From contig NZ_JAIUCZ020000006.1 of NCBI RefSeq assembly GCF_020176955.2, positions 481,367 to 545,366 on the forward strand: 64,000 nucleotides of DNA, given 5' to 3'. A program made the translations under genes and the position numbers. Shown piece after piece: positions 1 to 8,354 of the stretch. Below the pieces are notes generated by a model. That model did not search any database, had not been told where the DNA came from, and saw only the letters and a program-made list of their open reading frames with translations. The stretch is from Nocardia sp. alder85J. GTDB taxonomy: Bacteria; Actinomycetota; Actinomycetes; Mycobacteriales; Mycobacteriaceae. Position 1 is the first letter of the stretch; each line of letters opens with the position of its first letter.

Positions 1-62
1 CCTGCCGATCGTGGCGCCCACGCTGTAACAACACCGCCTCCGGCGGGCCCGGCAGACCACGA

Positions 63-105
63 TGGGCAGTCCGAGGACCCCGACCAAGGGTCCTCGGACT
101 GCCCA
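63..105. terminator. Long perfect hairpin, probable terminator of the 174-1799 gene
   Basis: Positions 63-80 and 88-105 are perfect reverse complements (18 bp, TGGGCAGT... against ...ACTGCCCA) around a 7-nt loop. It lies about 70 nt beyond the stop codon of the minus-strand ligase. There is no T-tract on either side, as is common for actinobacterial terminators. It may also end transcription arriving from the left of the window. Confidence 0.7.
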
Positions 106-126
106 CGTCAGGCCCTTGTGCAGGTC

Positions 127-146
127 CAGGCCCCCCGGGGGGCCTG
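127..146. repeat. 20-bp perfect palindrome made of C6/G6
   Basis: A self-complementary sequence, CAGG-C6-G6-CCTG, lies between the stop codon of the first gene and the hairpin at 63-105. It may be part of the same termination region. No other role is visible. Confidence 0.5.
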
Positions 147-173
147 TAAATTCTCAGGTGTGAGCCGGTCGGA

Positions 174-1799
174 TCAGGAACCCCACCGGTCGTTCTGCAC
201 CACGTCGCACTCGGCTCGGATCGAACCGTTCTCGTACCACTCCCGAAGCTGATGTTTGCGAATTTTTCCGGTGCTGGTCCGCGGCACTTTCCGGACGATG
301 ATCCACTCACTGGGGCGCTTGTAGTGACTCAGCTGTTCTTCTGCCAGCGACGCCAGATCATCGAGATCCACCGCATGGTGGGCAGACGGAAGAATCGCCG
401 CGACCACTCTTTCACCGAGGCGCGGATCGTGAACACCGAAAACCGCCACTTCCGATACCGACCCGTGGGCCGAGACAACGCGCTCGACTTCTGCCGGGAA
501 GACATTCAATCCACCGCGGATGATCATTTCACGGATTCGGCCGTGGAACGTCACTACGCCATCGGCATCCATCGAGCACAGGTCGCCGGTGCCTCGCCAT
601 CCTGCCGTATCGGTGGCGGGATCGATGCTGCCGTCGCCCTGGAGATAACCGGTCATGGTCAGGGGCCCTCGAACACCGAGTTCGCCGACCTCGCCCAGCG
701 CGGCGATACCTCCGTCGGCTGCGACAATCCGATAATCCCGGCCCGGTAGGCACCGGCCCAGCGTCCGGGTTCGTACGGCCGCGGAGTCGTCCGGCGCGCT
801 GACGGTCATAGTCGGGGCTTCGCTCTGGCCGTAGGCCACCATGAACGTGATGCCCAGGCGGCTCTCCACGTCCGCGATCAGACTCGGATCGACCGCGGTA
901 GCCCCGCCGATCACCAGCCGGACGCTGGTGAAGTCGGCCGCCGAGGCGCCGGGCAGGTTCAACAGGTCGATGATCATGGTGGGCACCAGTCCGACGAGCG
1001 CGGGGCGGACCTCCCGAATCACCCGCAGAGCAGTGTCGGGGCTGAACCGGTCCATGACGACGTAGGCGCTCGAGAGCTCCAGGGAGACGAGCAGGCCGGC
1101 CACCGAACCGCCGACATGAAACAACGGCAGCGGGTTCAGCCAAATCTCTCCCTTTCGTGCGGTGCATCCATCAGCGTATATGCGGGCGCAATTGACGGAT
1201 GCGCGGTGCGAGAGCACCGCTGCCTTCGGTACCCCGGTGGTCCCGGAGGTGAACTGCACGAGGAATTCCGAATTCGCTTCGACCGGCTCCGGCGCCACGA
1301 GCGAATCGGAGGGAATGTTGAATTCGGCGATGTCGTGAACGCCCGGCGGGTGCGGAAGGTGCCGAGCCGCCTCGGTCACCCTGATCAGCGGTGCGTCGTC
1401 ACCGGCACGATCCACGACCAGGACCGTGGTCACCTGGGCAAGCGACAGCATGTGGGTGACCTCGGCCGCGGTCGCCGCCGGACTGATGGGAACGACGGGC
1501 CGTCCGGCCAGCGCGCATCCATACATCGCGACGATCCAGTCCACGGAGTTGTAGGAAATCAACGCCACCCGGCCACGGCCCGGATCCAGAGCCTTCAATC
1601 GGTGTGCGGCACTGCTCGCTCGCTGATACAGCTGCTTCCACGTGAGCGAGCCGACGCCGTCCGGAGTCAGCCAGTACAGGGCCGGTGCGTCGGGAGCGGC
1701 GTTCGCGATTCGAACGAATTCCTCGCCGACCGACACATTCGACAACATCGCCGATTCGGTCGCCTCGATGAGCGACAGATCTTGGTGCGGGTGATTCAT
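174..1799 (-). CDS. AMP-forming acyl-CoA synthetase (ANL superfamily)
   Basis: A 541-residue acid-CoA ligase expected to activate a carboxylic acid as its acyl-AMP and then its CoA thioester. The ATP-binding P-loop FTSGTTGVPKA is at about residues 183-193. The AYGQSE motif lies near the middle of the protein, GGLNVFPAEVE marks the hinge to the C-terminal domain, and the C-terminal TSTGKIRK contains the expected catalytic lysine. The length is normal for the family. The ATG at 1799 has a GGAAG ribosome-binding site. It lies 45 nt downstream of the GNAT-fusion gene on the same strand, so the two are probably cotranscribed. The substrate cannot be read from the sequence; medium-chain or aromatic acids are equally possible. 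Confidence 0.9.
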   Translation of the reverse strand: MNHPHQDLSLIEATESAMLSNVSVGEEFVRIANAAPDAPALYWLTPDGVGSLTWKQLYQRASSAAHRLKALDPGRGRVALISYNSVDWIVAMYGCALAGRPVVPISPAATAAEVTHMLSLAQVTTVLVVDRAGDDAPLIRVTEAARHLPHPPGVHDIAEFNIPSDSLVAPEPVEANSEFLVQFTSGTTGVPKAAVLSHRASVNCARIYADGCTARKGEIWLNPLPLFHVGGSVAGLLVSLELSSAYVVMDRFSPDTALRVIREVRPALVGLVPTMIIDLLNLPGASAADFTSVRLVIGGATAVDPSLIADVESRLGITFMVAYGQSEAPTMTVSAPDDSAAVRTRTLGRCLPGRDYRIVAADGGIAALGEVGELGVRGPLTMTGYLQGDGSIDPATDTAGWRGTGDLCSMDADGVVTFHGRIREMIIRGGLNVFPAEVERVVSAHGSVSEVAVFGVHDPRLGERVVAAILPSAHHAVDLDDLASLAEEQLSHYKRPSEWIIVRKVPRTSTGKIRKHQLREWYENGSIRAECDVVQNDRWGS

Positions 1800-1844
1800 C
1801 TTCCGTCTATCTACTTCGCTACCGGCAACGGCAGCATCGGGCTT

Positions 1845-4211
1845 TCAGGGATGGGCTTTCATATCCAGCACCAGGGCGGCGGTCCGTACCTCGACGCCCT
1901 GTCCGGTAGCACCGACCGCTACCGGCGACAGGTGCAATCGAATGAGTCCGGGCAACTCTTCGACCAGCCATGCCACCCGCAGAATCAGGTCCACCACAGC
2001 ATCCACATCCCATTCGGCCAGCAGCGGAATAGCCCGGACCGAACGAACCATCCGGGCTGCGTCCAGGTCGGTGACCGGGGTGATGTGGGCAGCGATATCG
2101 CCGTACAGGGTGATCGGATCTCCGAGGACGCCGAAGGTGAGCACCGGACCGAACACGTCGTCCGCGGTCACCGATACGGAGACTTCCGGACCGGAGATGC
2201 CGGTGTCCGTCCCCACGGCGAGCCCGGCCGCGGCCAGCAGTTCCGAGACGTCGGCGGTACCGACGGGGCCGGTACCCACCCGCTCGGCGACGGCATGGAC
2301 ACGATCGGCCGCCACCCCGGCCGGTCGTCGGACGATACCGGCCGGCTGCTGACGCCACGCGCCGTACACGGTTGCCCGGCCGAGGGCCACGGCAGCCGCC
2401 TCGGGAAATGTGTAGCTCGGAATCGCATGTCCTCGGCCGTCGGCTGCCGACAGCACGCCCTCGGTGCCGTCGAAGCTGGCCAGCAAGGGTTTTTCGGGCA
2501 CGGACGCGCCGGCGCGCAGCACGGCGGCCATGATCGCTTCGGGATCCTGGGCCAAGGGCGGAATGAACAGGGCGATAACGGAATCGACCGCGTCGTCGGC
2601 AAGCAGGGCACGCAGGGCCGCCTCGTAGCGTCCCGCGTCGGCGCGTGGCGACAGATCGTGCACGGACGCCAGGCGCAGTCCCGCCGCCCGGCACGCGGCC
2701 GCGGTCAGGACGCCGGGCTGGCTCGCATTGGTCACCACTGCGACCCGATCACCGCGCGGCACTGGCTGAAATGCGAAAAGCCTTGCCACATCGAACATCT
2801 CGGCCAGTGTCCGGGTGGCCACCACCCCGGTCTGGGCGAACAGCGTATCGGTGATCGCAGCGCGGCCGCCGAACTCCGAGCCGATGATTCCGTCGAGTGT
2901 GGTCTGTATCGCGCTGGTGACGGTCACGATCGGTTTGCGGGCGCTGACCCGCCGGGCGATGCGAGCGAATTTTCTTGGGTTGCCGTACTTTTCGAGATCG
3001 AGCAGGATGACGGAGGTGGCAGGGTCCTCCTCCCACCACTGGAGCAGGTCGTTGGGTGACACATCTGCCGATCGCCCCAGTGACGCGAAGCCGGAAAATC
3101 CCAGTCCGGTCCGCCGGGCGTGTTCGAGAATGGCGAGACCCAGCGTCCCGGACTGGCTGGCCATCGCGACCACGCCGGGCGGAGGCAGCGATACCGAGAA
3201 GGTTGCCGCCAGCCGCCGCGAACCTTGCTGGGCGAGAATGCCCATACTCCCCGGCCCGATCAGCCGCATTCCTTGTCCCCGGGCGTAGCGAACCATGTCG
3301 AGTTCGGTCGCTCGGCCGTGTTCACCCAGTTCACCGAAACCGACCGACACCACCACCACCGCGGCCACCGAGGCAGCGGCACAGTCACGCAGAATCTCCG
3401 GGACGAGCTCGGCGGCTACCGCCACCACCACCAGATCGACGGGTTCACCGATCGCACTGACGGAAGGGTACGTCGGTACTCCCATCACGGACCGGGTGTT
3501 CGGGTTGACCGCGTAGACGCGGCCCGGAAAGCCGTGTGACGCCAGGTTTCTCAGCACTGCGCGACCGAGGTTGTTCGCGCTCCGGCCGGCGCCGACCACG
3601 GCGACCGCCCGGGAGTCGAAGATGCGCTGCATCGATGACCGGACGGACTGATGTTCTCGGCGATCCGAGCGCGCCGTGACCTGTGCCTGGGGCCGGAGCA
3701 CGACGTCCGCATGGAGAATCGAGCCCGGCGGACCGAACTCGACCGGGTAACCGGAGCTTTCCAGGGTGCGGATCATCGCCAGGTTCTCCGCCAGGACGTC
3801 GGCCTCCAGGATCGTGATCTCGCTGTCGCGGGCGGCGGTGGCGATGTGTTCCAGCAGCAGGCCGCCCAAGCCGAGGGATTGGAATTCGTCGGCGATGGTG
3901 AAGGTCATCTCGGCATGCCCTGGATGGCCTTCCACGCGGACGAAGTCCGCGACTCCGACCGCCCGGTTCTCGTGGATCGCGACCAACGCCAGCTGGCGAT
4001 CGGGGCCGAGATCCATGAACCGGGCCAAGCCCGCCCGATCCAACGTCACCACCGGACCGAGCATGCGCATCGAGACGGTGCGCCGCGACAGCCGACGACT
4101 GAAGTCGACGATCAGCTCGAGGTCATCCGGGATCAGACGGCGTACGAGGACCGATCGGCCATCCCTGAGCAACCCCGGGATGCCATCGTCGAGATCCAGA
4201 TCGTCGGCCAC
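1845..4211 (-). CDS. GNAT acetyltransferase fused to a degenerate ADP-forming acyl-CoA synthetase (Pat-like)
   Basis: 788 residues. The N-terminal 170 form a GNAT domain with the acetyl-CoA loop QSLGLG at 111-116. A Rossmann CoA-binding domain follows (VAVVGAGRSANN, about 203-214), then the ligase-CoA domain, then the end of an ATP-grasp module (about 680-788). Two key parts of an ADP-forming synthetase are missing. The phospho-histidine motif SHTG reads SEFG (445-448), and the ATP-grasp first half with its lysine motif is absent. In protein acetyltransferases of the PatZ/Pat type the synthetase part is known to be inactive and the GNAT domain acetylates acyl-CoA synthetases. Having the GNAT at the N-terminus fits actinobacterial Pat proteins. 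I infer post-translational control of the neighbouring ligases. The start is a GTG at 4211. Confidence 0.8.
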   Translation of the reverse strand: MADDLDLDDGIPGLLRDGRSVLVRRLIPDDLELIVDFSRRLSRRTVSMRMLGPVVTLDRAGLARFMDLGPDRQLALVAIHENRAVGVADFVRVEGHPGHAEMTFTIADEFQSLGLGGLLLEHIATAARDSEITILEADVLAENLAMIRTLESSGYPVEFGPPGSILHADVVLRPQAQVTARSDRREHQSVRSSMQRIFDSRAVAVVGAGRSANNLGRAVLRNLASHGFPGRVYAVNPNTRSVMGVPTYPSVSAIGEPVDLVVVAVAAELVPEILRDCAAASVAAVVVVSVGFGELGEHGRATELDMVRYARGQGMRLIGPGSMGILAQQGSRRLAATFSVSLPPPGVVAMASQSGTLGLAILEHARRTGLGFSGFASLGRSADVSPNDLLQWWEEDPATSVILLDLEKYGNPRKFARIARRVSARKPIVTVTSAIQTTLDGIIGSEFGGRAAITDTLFAQTGVVATRTLAEMFDVARLFAFQPVPRGDRVAVVTNASQPGVLTAAACRAAGLRLASVHDLSPRADAGRYEAALRALLADDAVDSVIALFIPPLAQDPEAIMAAVLRAGASVPEKPLLASFDGTEGVLSAADGRGHAIPSYTFPEAAAVALGRATVYGAWRQQPAGIVRRPAGVAADRVHAVAERVGTGPVGTADVSELLAAAGLAVGTDTGISGPEVSVSVTADDVFGPVLTFGVLGDPITLYGDIAAHITPVTDLDAARMVRSVRAIPLLAEWDVDAVVDLILRVAWLVEELPGLIRLHLSPVAVGATGQGVEVRTAALVLDMKAHP

Positions 4212-4248
4212 AACACTGCCGCCTCTCGTCCGAGAAATATCGCGGGTT

Positions 4249-4283
4249 GGGTGCTCGTCCCCGGGGCTCGGGGACGAGCACCC
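4249..4283. terminator. Intergenic hairpin terminator
   Basis: GGGTGCTCGTCCCC (4249-4262) pairs perfectly with 4270-4283 over a 7-nt loop. It lies directly after the stop of the 4288-4980 gene and before the start of the GNAT fusion. It therefore probably ends the 6320-to-4288 transcript. Confidence 0.75.
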
Positions 4284-4287
4284 TTGA

Positions 4288-4980
4288 TCACAGTTCGATC
4301 AGCAGCGTGCCGCCGTCGGTGGTGACTCGACCGGATATGCCCGTGGGCATATCAACGATCCGCGCGGTCCGTGCCTCGGTGGACGAGACGAGCAGTCCGT
4401 TACTCGATTCCCGAATCGCCCACTCGGCTCCATCGACGAGTAATACTCCGGGTGCCTCGGGCCGCGCCAAGCCGAGGGCCGGACCGAGGAATGCCACGAG
4501 CATGGAATTCACATTCGCCGCGGCCAACTCGATGTGCGCCTCCGGCCGGGCCCACATGAGCCGAACCTTCTCGAGCAACGCCGCCAGATCCGGATTCTGT
4601 GCCTGGACGGAACCGAGCGTTTCACCGCACAGACCGAAGATCACGGTGATCGGCATCCGATCGAGCACCGAGAGGAATCTGGCCGAATCCCAACTGTAGG
4701 TCTCGGCCGGCGTGTACGTCGCCCCGATCTGACGCAACGCCCGCACGACGGGGCTCAGCCATGGGCTTTCGTGGTTTCCCGCAGTGATGAGCACGTGATC
4801 GTCGCCGGTCACCCCGGCCGCCAGCAACTGCTGCCGCGCCCACACGACGTCACGTTCGAGATCGTCCCAGCCGATCTCGTAATCCACAGCACCGTGGTCA
4901 CCCGTGCGGCACACACCGATCCCGTAGATCGGGGATCGCGGCAGCCTGCGGGCGGCTTCCAACATCGTCTTGCGTGTCAT
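4288..4980 (-). CDS. Unknown protein resembling the N-terminal half of an AMP ligase
   Basis: 230 residues. The segment GVTGDDHVLITAGNH followed by an RQIGATYTPAETYSWDSAR stretch resembles the N-terminal lobe of PaaK/ANL ligases. No SGTTG P-loop and no C-terminal domain are present, so it cannot be a ligase alone. The C-terminus is a short beta-rich stretch ending ISGRVTTDGGTLLIEL. The ATG overlaps the stop of the PaaK-like gene (ATGA, 4977-4980), so the two are translationally coupled and the products probably work together. It may be an accessory subunit or a specialised paralogue of the ligase. I do not recognise a named family. Confidence 0.7.
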   Translation of the reverse strand: MTRKTMLEAARRLPRSPIYGIGVCRTGDHGAVDYEIGWDDLERDVVWARQQLLAAGVTGDDHVLITAGNHESPWLSPVVRALRQIGATYTPAETYSWDSARFLSVLDRMPITVIFGLCGETLGSVQAQNPDLAALLEKVRLMWARPEAHIELAAANVNSMLVAFLGPALGLARPEAPGVLLVDGAEWAIRESSNGLLVSSTEARTARIVDMPTGISGRVTTDGGTLLIEL

Positions 4981-6320
4981 TCTTTGGCCGTCCTCGGAAA
5001 CTTGGCGACGCTGGAGCTGAACTGCAAAATGTCCTCGACAGTGAGCATGACGAGATCGACGCCGACACCCAGTTCGGACTCCAAGAGCCGGCGCAGACGG
5101 TGCTCCAGACCGGGCAGGTCGGTCGTCCGGTCGGGTGCATACCCCACCCGCAGGCGTAGCCGCTGCATCGGCGTGTCCGCTCGCAGGATCTGAAACATGC
5201 CATCCGACAGTTCGGGCAGCGATTCCACCAGCCGCCAGACGTCACCGATCACGATCGCCTTGCCGGCCACGACGGTCTCGTCGCCGCGCCGGCCGGAGAA
5301 CCACATCCGGGCGTGCGTCCGGCCGGTCGAGGACGGCTTCCGGGTCACTCGCACGAGGTCGCCGGAGCGGAAACGGATATACGGTGCGGCACGGTTGTCG
5401 AGGTCTGTCGCGACCAGTTCACCGATTTCCATGTCCGCGACGGGCCGGTCGGTCGCGGTGTTCAGGACCTCGGGAAGCATGGTGTCCTCCCAGAGCTGGA
5501 ACCCGTCGAGATCCGGTCCCTCCCAAGCTGTTCCGGTATCTCCGGCGCTGGTGTAGGTCACGATCCTGACCCCCCAGTCCTCGGTGACCTTACGCTTGAG
5601 CGCCGCGCCCATCGGCTGTCCGGCGAATGCGAAGAACTTCACCGACGAGAATGCCTCACGCAGGTCGTACTTGGCTTCGAGCTTTTCGAACTCCATGATC
5701 GCGGGCAGGTGTACCTGCATGTAGGCCACCTTGTGCGCACGAATGGTCCGCAGCAGGGACTCCCCCTGCCCCAGCCAGCTGTCCACGAACACCGGGGTCA
5801 GCCCCAGCGACAGGTAGAAATCATCCCAATAGTTGCGAAATGTGCCGACCGGGACGATGACCCGATCACCCGGGCGGAGCCCGTGTGCGTAGAGGTCGCG
5901 GGCCGACGCCGACGCCAGCGGCGGGGCATCGGTCCAGATCTCCGGAAGCGGCTCGGGTGGCGAGGTCGTGCCCGAGGTCGTCGTCACCGAAGTGAGCTCC
6001 TTCGGATCCACACACAGCAAACCACCGTAGGGATCACCGGTGCGCTCCCGGAAAGCCCTGATATCGGCCTTGGTCAAGGTCGGGATCTTGGTCGTGAAGT
6101 CCTCGAGGCTGTTGATGTCGTCGGGCGACACACCGGCAGCTCCCCAGTGCTCGCGATACAGCGGCGAATTGTCCCACGCGAACCGAACCAGCTGCAGCAC
6201 CGCGGCCTCTTGGTCGGCTTCTATCGCCTCCCTGGGGGCAGTTTCCGCATCTGGTTCGAGGAACTCGTAGACCTCGCCGTCGAGCGTCTCGCGCGGGTCC
6301 TCCAGCCCACTGATAGTCAC
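4977..6320 (-). CDS. PaaK-like (phenylacetate-CoA ligase family) AMP ligase
   Basis: About 447 residues. The start region ...LVRFAWDNSPLYREHW is the hallmark opening of PaaK-type ligases. The nucleotide loop is TTTSGTTSPPEPLP, followed by YTSAGDTG and FRSGDLVRV and the C-terminal lobe with LRLRVGY. It is expected to form a CoA thioester of an aromatic or related acid. The reading frame is open to 6419, but the GTG at 6320 (or ATG at 6323) has a GGAGG site a few bases upstream, while the upstream part runs through an AT-rich promoter island; I therefore use 6320. It is coupled to the 4288-4980 partner by a 4-nt overlap. Confidence 0.82.
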   Translation of the reverse strand: MTISGLEDPRETLDGEVYEFLEPDAETAPREAIEADQEAAVLQLVRFAWDNSPLYREHWGAAGVSPDDINSLEDFTTKIPTLTKADIRAFRERTGDPYGGLLCVDPKELTSVTTTSGTTSPPEPLPEIWTDAPPLASASARDLYAHGLRPGDRVIVPVGTFRNYWDDFYLSLGLTPVFVDSWLGQGESLLRTIRAHKVAYMQVHLPAIMEFEKLEAKYDLREAFSSVKFFAFAGQPMGAALKRKVTEDWGVRIVTYTSAGDTGTAWEGPDLDGFQLWEDTMLPEVLNTATDRPVADMEIGELVATDLDNRAAPYIRFRSGDLVRVTRKPSSTGRTHARMWFSGRRGDETVVAGKAIVIGDVWRLVESLPELSDGMFQILRADTPMQRLRLRVGYAPDRTTDLPGLEHRLRRLLESELGVGVDLVMLTVEDILQFSSSVAKFPRTAKE

Positions 6321-6410
6321 CATCTCCTCCATCGCCGGGCAAAGACACGCTCGGTCATACCGAGCGGGCACACTCGCAGAAACACCGCCAGCGTGATCCA
6401 CCACACAGCC

Positions 6411-6446
6411 TAACAGCATAAATATCTAACTGTATAGAGGCCCATT
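6411..6446 (-). promoter_or_regulatory. AT-rich promoter island with the shared 22-bp motif
   Basis: AGCA (6415-6418), nine A/T-rich bases, then AACTGTATA (6428-6436), in front of the PaaK-like operon. This is one mismatch in each half from AGTA-N9-AACTGATTA seen at other promoters of the window (see findings). Confidence 0.5.
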
Positions 6447-6452
6447 TTTCGG

Positions 6453-6998
6453 TCACCCGGCACCACGCTGGCCCTCCAACCACTGGTAATGCTGTTCGAA
6501 ATGAGTGTCGGGCCGCTTGATCATGATGGCGTCGGCCTCGGCCAGAACAGCTCCGGAACTCGCCAGCACCAACGTTGCCCGAACGAAGACCTTCCGGTTC
6601 TCCCGACCGGTGAACCAGGCCCGCCCGATCAACGGCCATCCGATCGGAACCGGCCGGACGAACTTGACCGTCAGAGTTCCGGTAACCCCGAACTCTTCGT
6701 TCAGGAGAAGCGTATGCCCGACGAGTTCGTCCATGACGCCGGCTGTCCAGCCACCATGAGCCACCTCCGGTCCGCCTTCGTTCGCCGACTCGCACACGAC
6801 GTGACTGATCACCACGCCCTTGTCGTCCAGCCGCTCGCTCTCGATACCGAGACGGCAGCGCTGCAACCGGCGGCATCCATAGCAGAGGCGCATCCCATCG
6901 GCCGATTCGGGAGCGGAGAACGGCGATGACGGATCGAGGCCGACCCCCGGATCGGTGTGCTGATACTGCGAGTTCTCGTTCACCCGAGATTCGGACAC
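6453..6998 (-). CDS. Hotdog-fold thioesterase (PaaI/YbgC-like)
   Basis: 181 residues. The core AHGGWTAGVMDELVGHTLL is the standard hotdog helix of PaaI-type acyl-CoA thioesterases, followed by FVRPVPIGWPL and strands typical of the fold. The N-terminal 70 residues carry CYGCRRLQRC, a cysteine cluster that could bind a metal and is seen in some actinobacterial thioesterases of this type. The GTG at 6998 is preceded by AAAGGA at good spacing. The open frame extends to 7082 but crosses into the upstream terminator region. Expected role: hydrolysis of dead-end CoA esters. It lies upstream of the PaaK-like gene but a promoter island separates them. Confidence 0.75.
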   Translation of the reverse strand: MSESRVNENSQYQHTDPGVGLDPSSPFSAPESADGMRLCYGCRRLQRCRLGIESERLDDKGVVISHVVCESANEGGPEVAHGGWTAGVMDELVGHTLLLNEEFGVTGTLTVKFVRPVPIGWPLIGRAWFTGRENRKVFVRATLVLASSGAVLAEADAIMIKRPDTHFEQHYQWLEGQRGAG

Positions 6999-7080
6999 AG
7001 GAGTCCTTTCGATATGAAAAGGCCCGGACCACGGTGTGCCGCAGTCGCGGGCGAGGATGAGCCGGCGATGGACAACGGCC

Positions 7081-7115
7081 ACGCCGCGAGCGTGCCGGCG
7101 GCACGCTCGCGGCGT
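7081..7115. terminator. 16-bp perfect hairpin after the amidohydrolase
   Basis: ACGCCGCGAGCGTGCC (7081-7096) and 7100-7115 are perfect reverse complements with a GGC loop. It begins 8 nt after the amidohydrolase stop, so it is the likely terminator of that minus-strand gene. Confidence 0.75.
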
Positions 7116-7123
7116 TCCGGGAC

Positions 7124-8227
7124 TCAGGCAGCCACGGCCGCCGGGAACAGCTCCTCGAACGTGCCGCGCAGAACCCGATCGCGGATCCGCAGGTCGACGC
7201 CGTCGAAGATCGTATGCAGGGTCTGCTGGGTATGCCCGTAGGTACCTTCGAGGTGCGGGTAGTCATCACCCCAGAGCACGTTGTCGTACCCGGTGTCCTC
7301 GATGACCTGCACGGCACTGATGTCATGCTGGAACGAGGCGTAGACCTGTTGCCGGATGATCTCGCTGGGCAGGCGTGAGAGCCGCGGGCGCACGAACATG
7401 CCGTGCTGGCGATACGCCTCGTCCATCCGGTCGCCGATCGCGGGCACCCAGCCGGCTCCGCCCTCGGCGATCAGCACCTTCAGATCCGGATGCCGGTCCA
7501 GCGCGCCGCCGGCGACCAGATGCGTGATCACCCGCATACCGGGGTAGGTGGTCTCCATGTAGTTGACCACCGCACCGCCCGGGCCGCGGTAGACGACGTT
7601 CTGCGCCCCTGTGCCGATGTGCCAGCACAGCGGCATGCCGAGTTCCTCTGCGGCGGTCCACAGCGGTTCCCACAGCTCGAGACCCCAGGCGCGATCGTCC
7701 TCGATGCCACACGGGAAGTACAGCGCACGGAAGCCCATTTCGGCGGCGCGATACGCCTCGGCGACGGCGTTTTCGATATCCCTGAGCGGAACGATGGCGG
7801 GCGCGAAGATCCGGTCCTGCTTGCCCATCACATCCTCGATCGCCCAGTCGTTCCACGCGCGGGCGACCGCGTTCTCGAGTTCCGGATCGCGGATCGTGCA
7901 GGTCCAGAACCCCATCGAGGGAAACGCGAGCTGGTTCTGCACGCCCTCCTGATCGAGGTCCTGCAGCCGGATGCTCAGATCCTTGAACCCCGGGGGGCGC
8001 ATGGCGTCCATGAAGTCGTTGAGCTGGCGATCGATCTGCATGCCGTCGATGTACAGGATCTCGTACTTCTCCCCGCGCTCCGAGCGGGGCGCCCGGTCCG
8101 CCAGCCGTTTCGGCAGCCGAGCAGTCCACAGATCTTCCGGCTCCATCAGGTGGGAGTCGCCGGAATTCGCCCAGATCTTCTCGTCTCGATGGGTTTCCTG
8201 AACGGCGGCAGGCATCGCCTCTTCCAT
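7124..8227 (-). CDS. Amidohydrolase family 2 TIM-barrel protein (first of three)
   Basis: 367 residues from the ATG at 8227 (GGAGAG site). It belongs to the ACMSD-like metal hydrolase/decarboxylase group: N-terminal DSHLMEP, CWHIG in mid-barrel, ITHLVAGG, and the terminal WGDDYPH that usually carries the catalytic Asp. The usual HxH at the first strand is only HxM here (DSHLM, about residue 24-28). Family members decarboxylate or hydrolyse carboxylated rings; the exact reaction here is unknown. Two paralogues lie at 27084-28292 and 40952-41893. It is transcribed divergently from the acyl-CoA dehydrogenase at 8355. Confidence 0.82.
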   Translation of the reverse strand: MEEAMPAAVQETHRDEKIWANSGDSHLMEPEDLWTARLPKRLADRAPRSERGEKYEILYIDGMQIDRQLNDFMDAMRPPGFKDLSIRLQDLDQEGVQNQLAFPSMGFWTCTIRDPELENAVARAWNDWAIEDVMGKQDRIFAPAIVPLRDIENAVAEAYRAAEMGFRALYFPCGIEDDRAWGLELWEPLWTAAEELGMPLCWHIGTGAQNVVYRGPGGAVVNYMETTYPGMRVITHLVAGGALDRHPDLKVLIAEGGAGWVPAIGDRMDEAYRQHGMFVRPRLSRLPSEIIRQQVYASFQHDISAVQVIEDTGYDNVLWGDDYPHLEGTYGHTQQTLHTIFDGVDLRIRDRVLRGTFEELFPAAVAA

Positions 8228-8277
8228 GGATCTCTCCTTCGTCGAGTGGCTTCGGACCGCACCGCAGCGGGTCGGCC

Positions 8278-8303
8278 TCCTATATACTTTACACTGTAAC
8301 GAA
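8278..8303. promoter_or_regulatory. Divergent promoter region with TTAC-N3-GTAA dyad
   Basis: In the 127-nt gap between the divergent amidohydrolase and acyl-CoA dehydrogenase genes an AT-rich stretch (TATATACTTT...) contains the inverted repeat TTAC-ACT-GTAA (8289-8299). It is a plausible operator, perhaps for the TetR gene at 9775. Confidence 0.4.
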
Positions 8304-8354
8304 AAGTGGGCATCCTGGGTAGCGAATGCCGAAACGACAGTGCTGGGAGGCGCG

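Noticed and set aside
1116..3059. Long plus-strand open frame (647 codons)
   Set aside because: It lies opposite the ligase and GNAT fusion, is full of Arg/Gly/His/Gln and shows no protein motif; a typical antisense shadow in GC-rich DNA.
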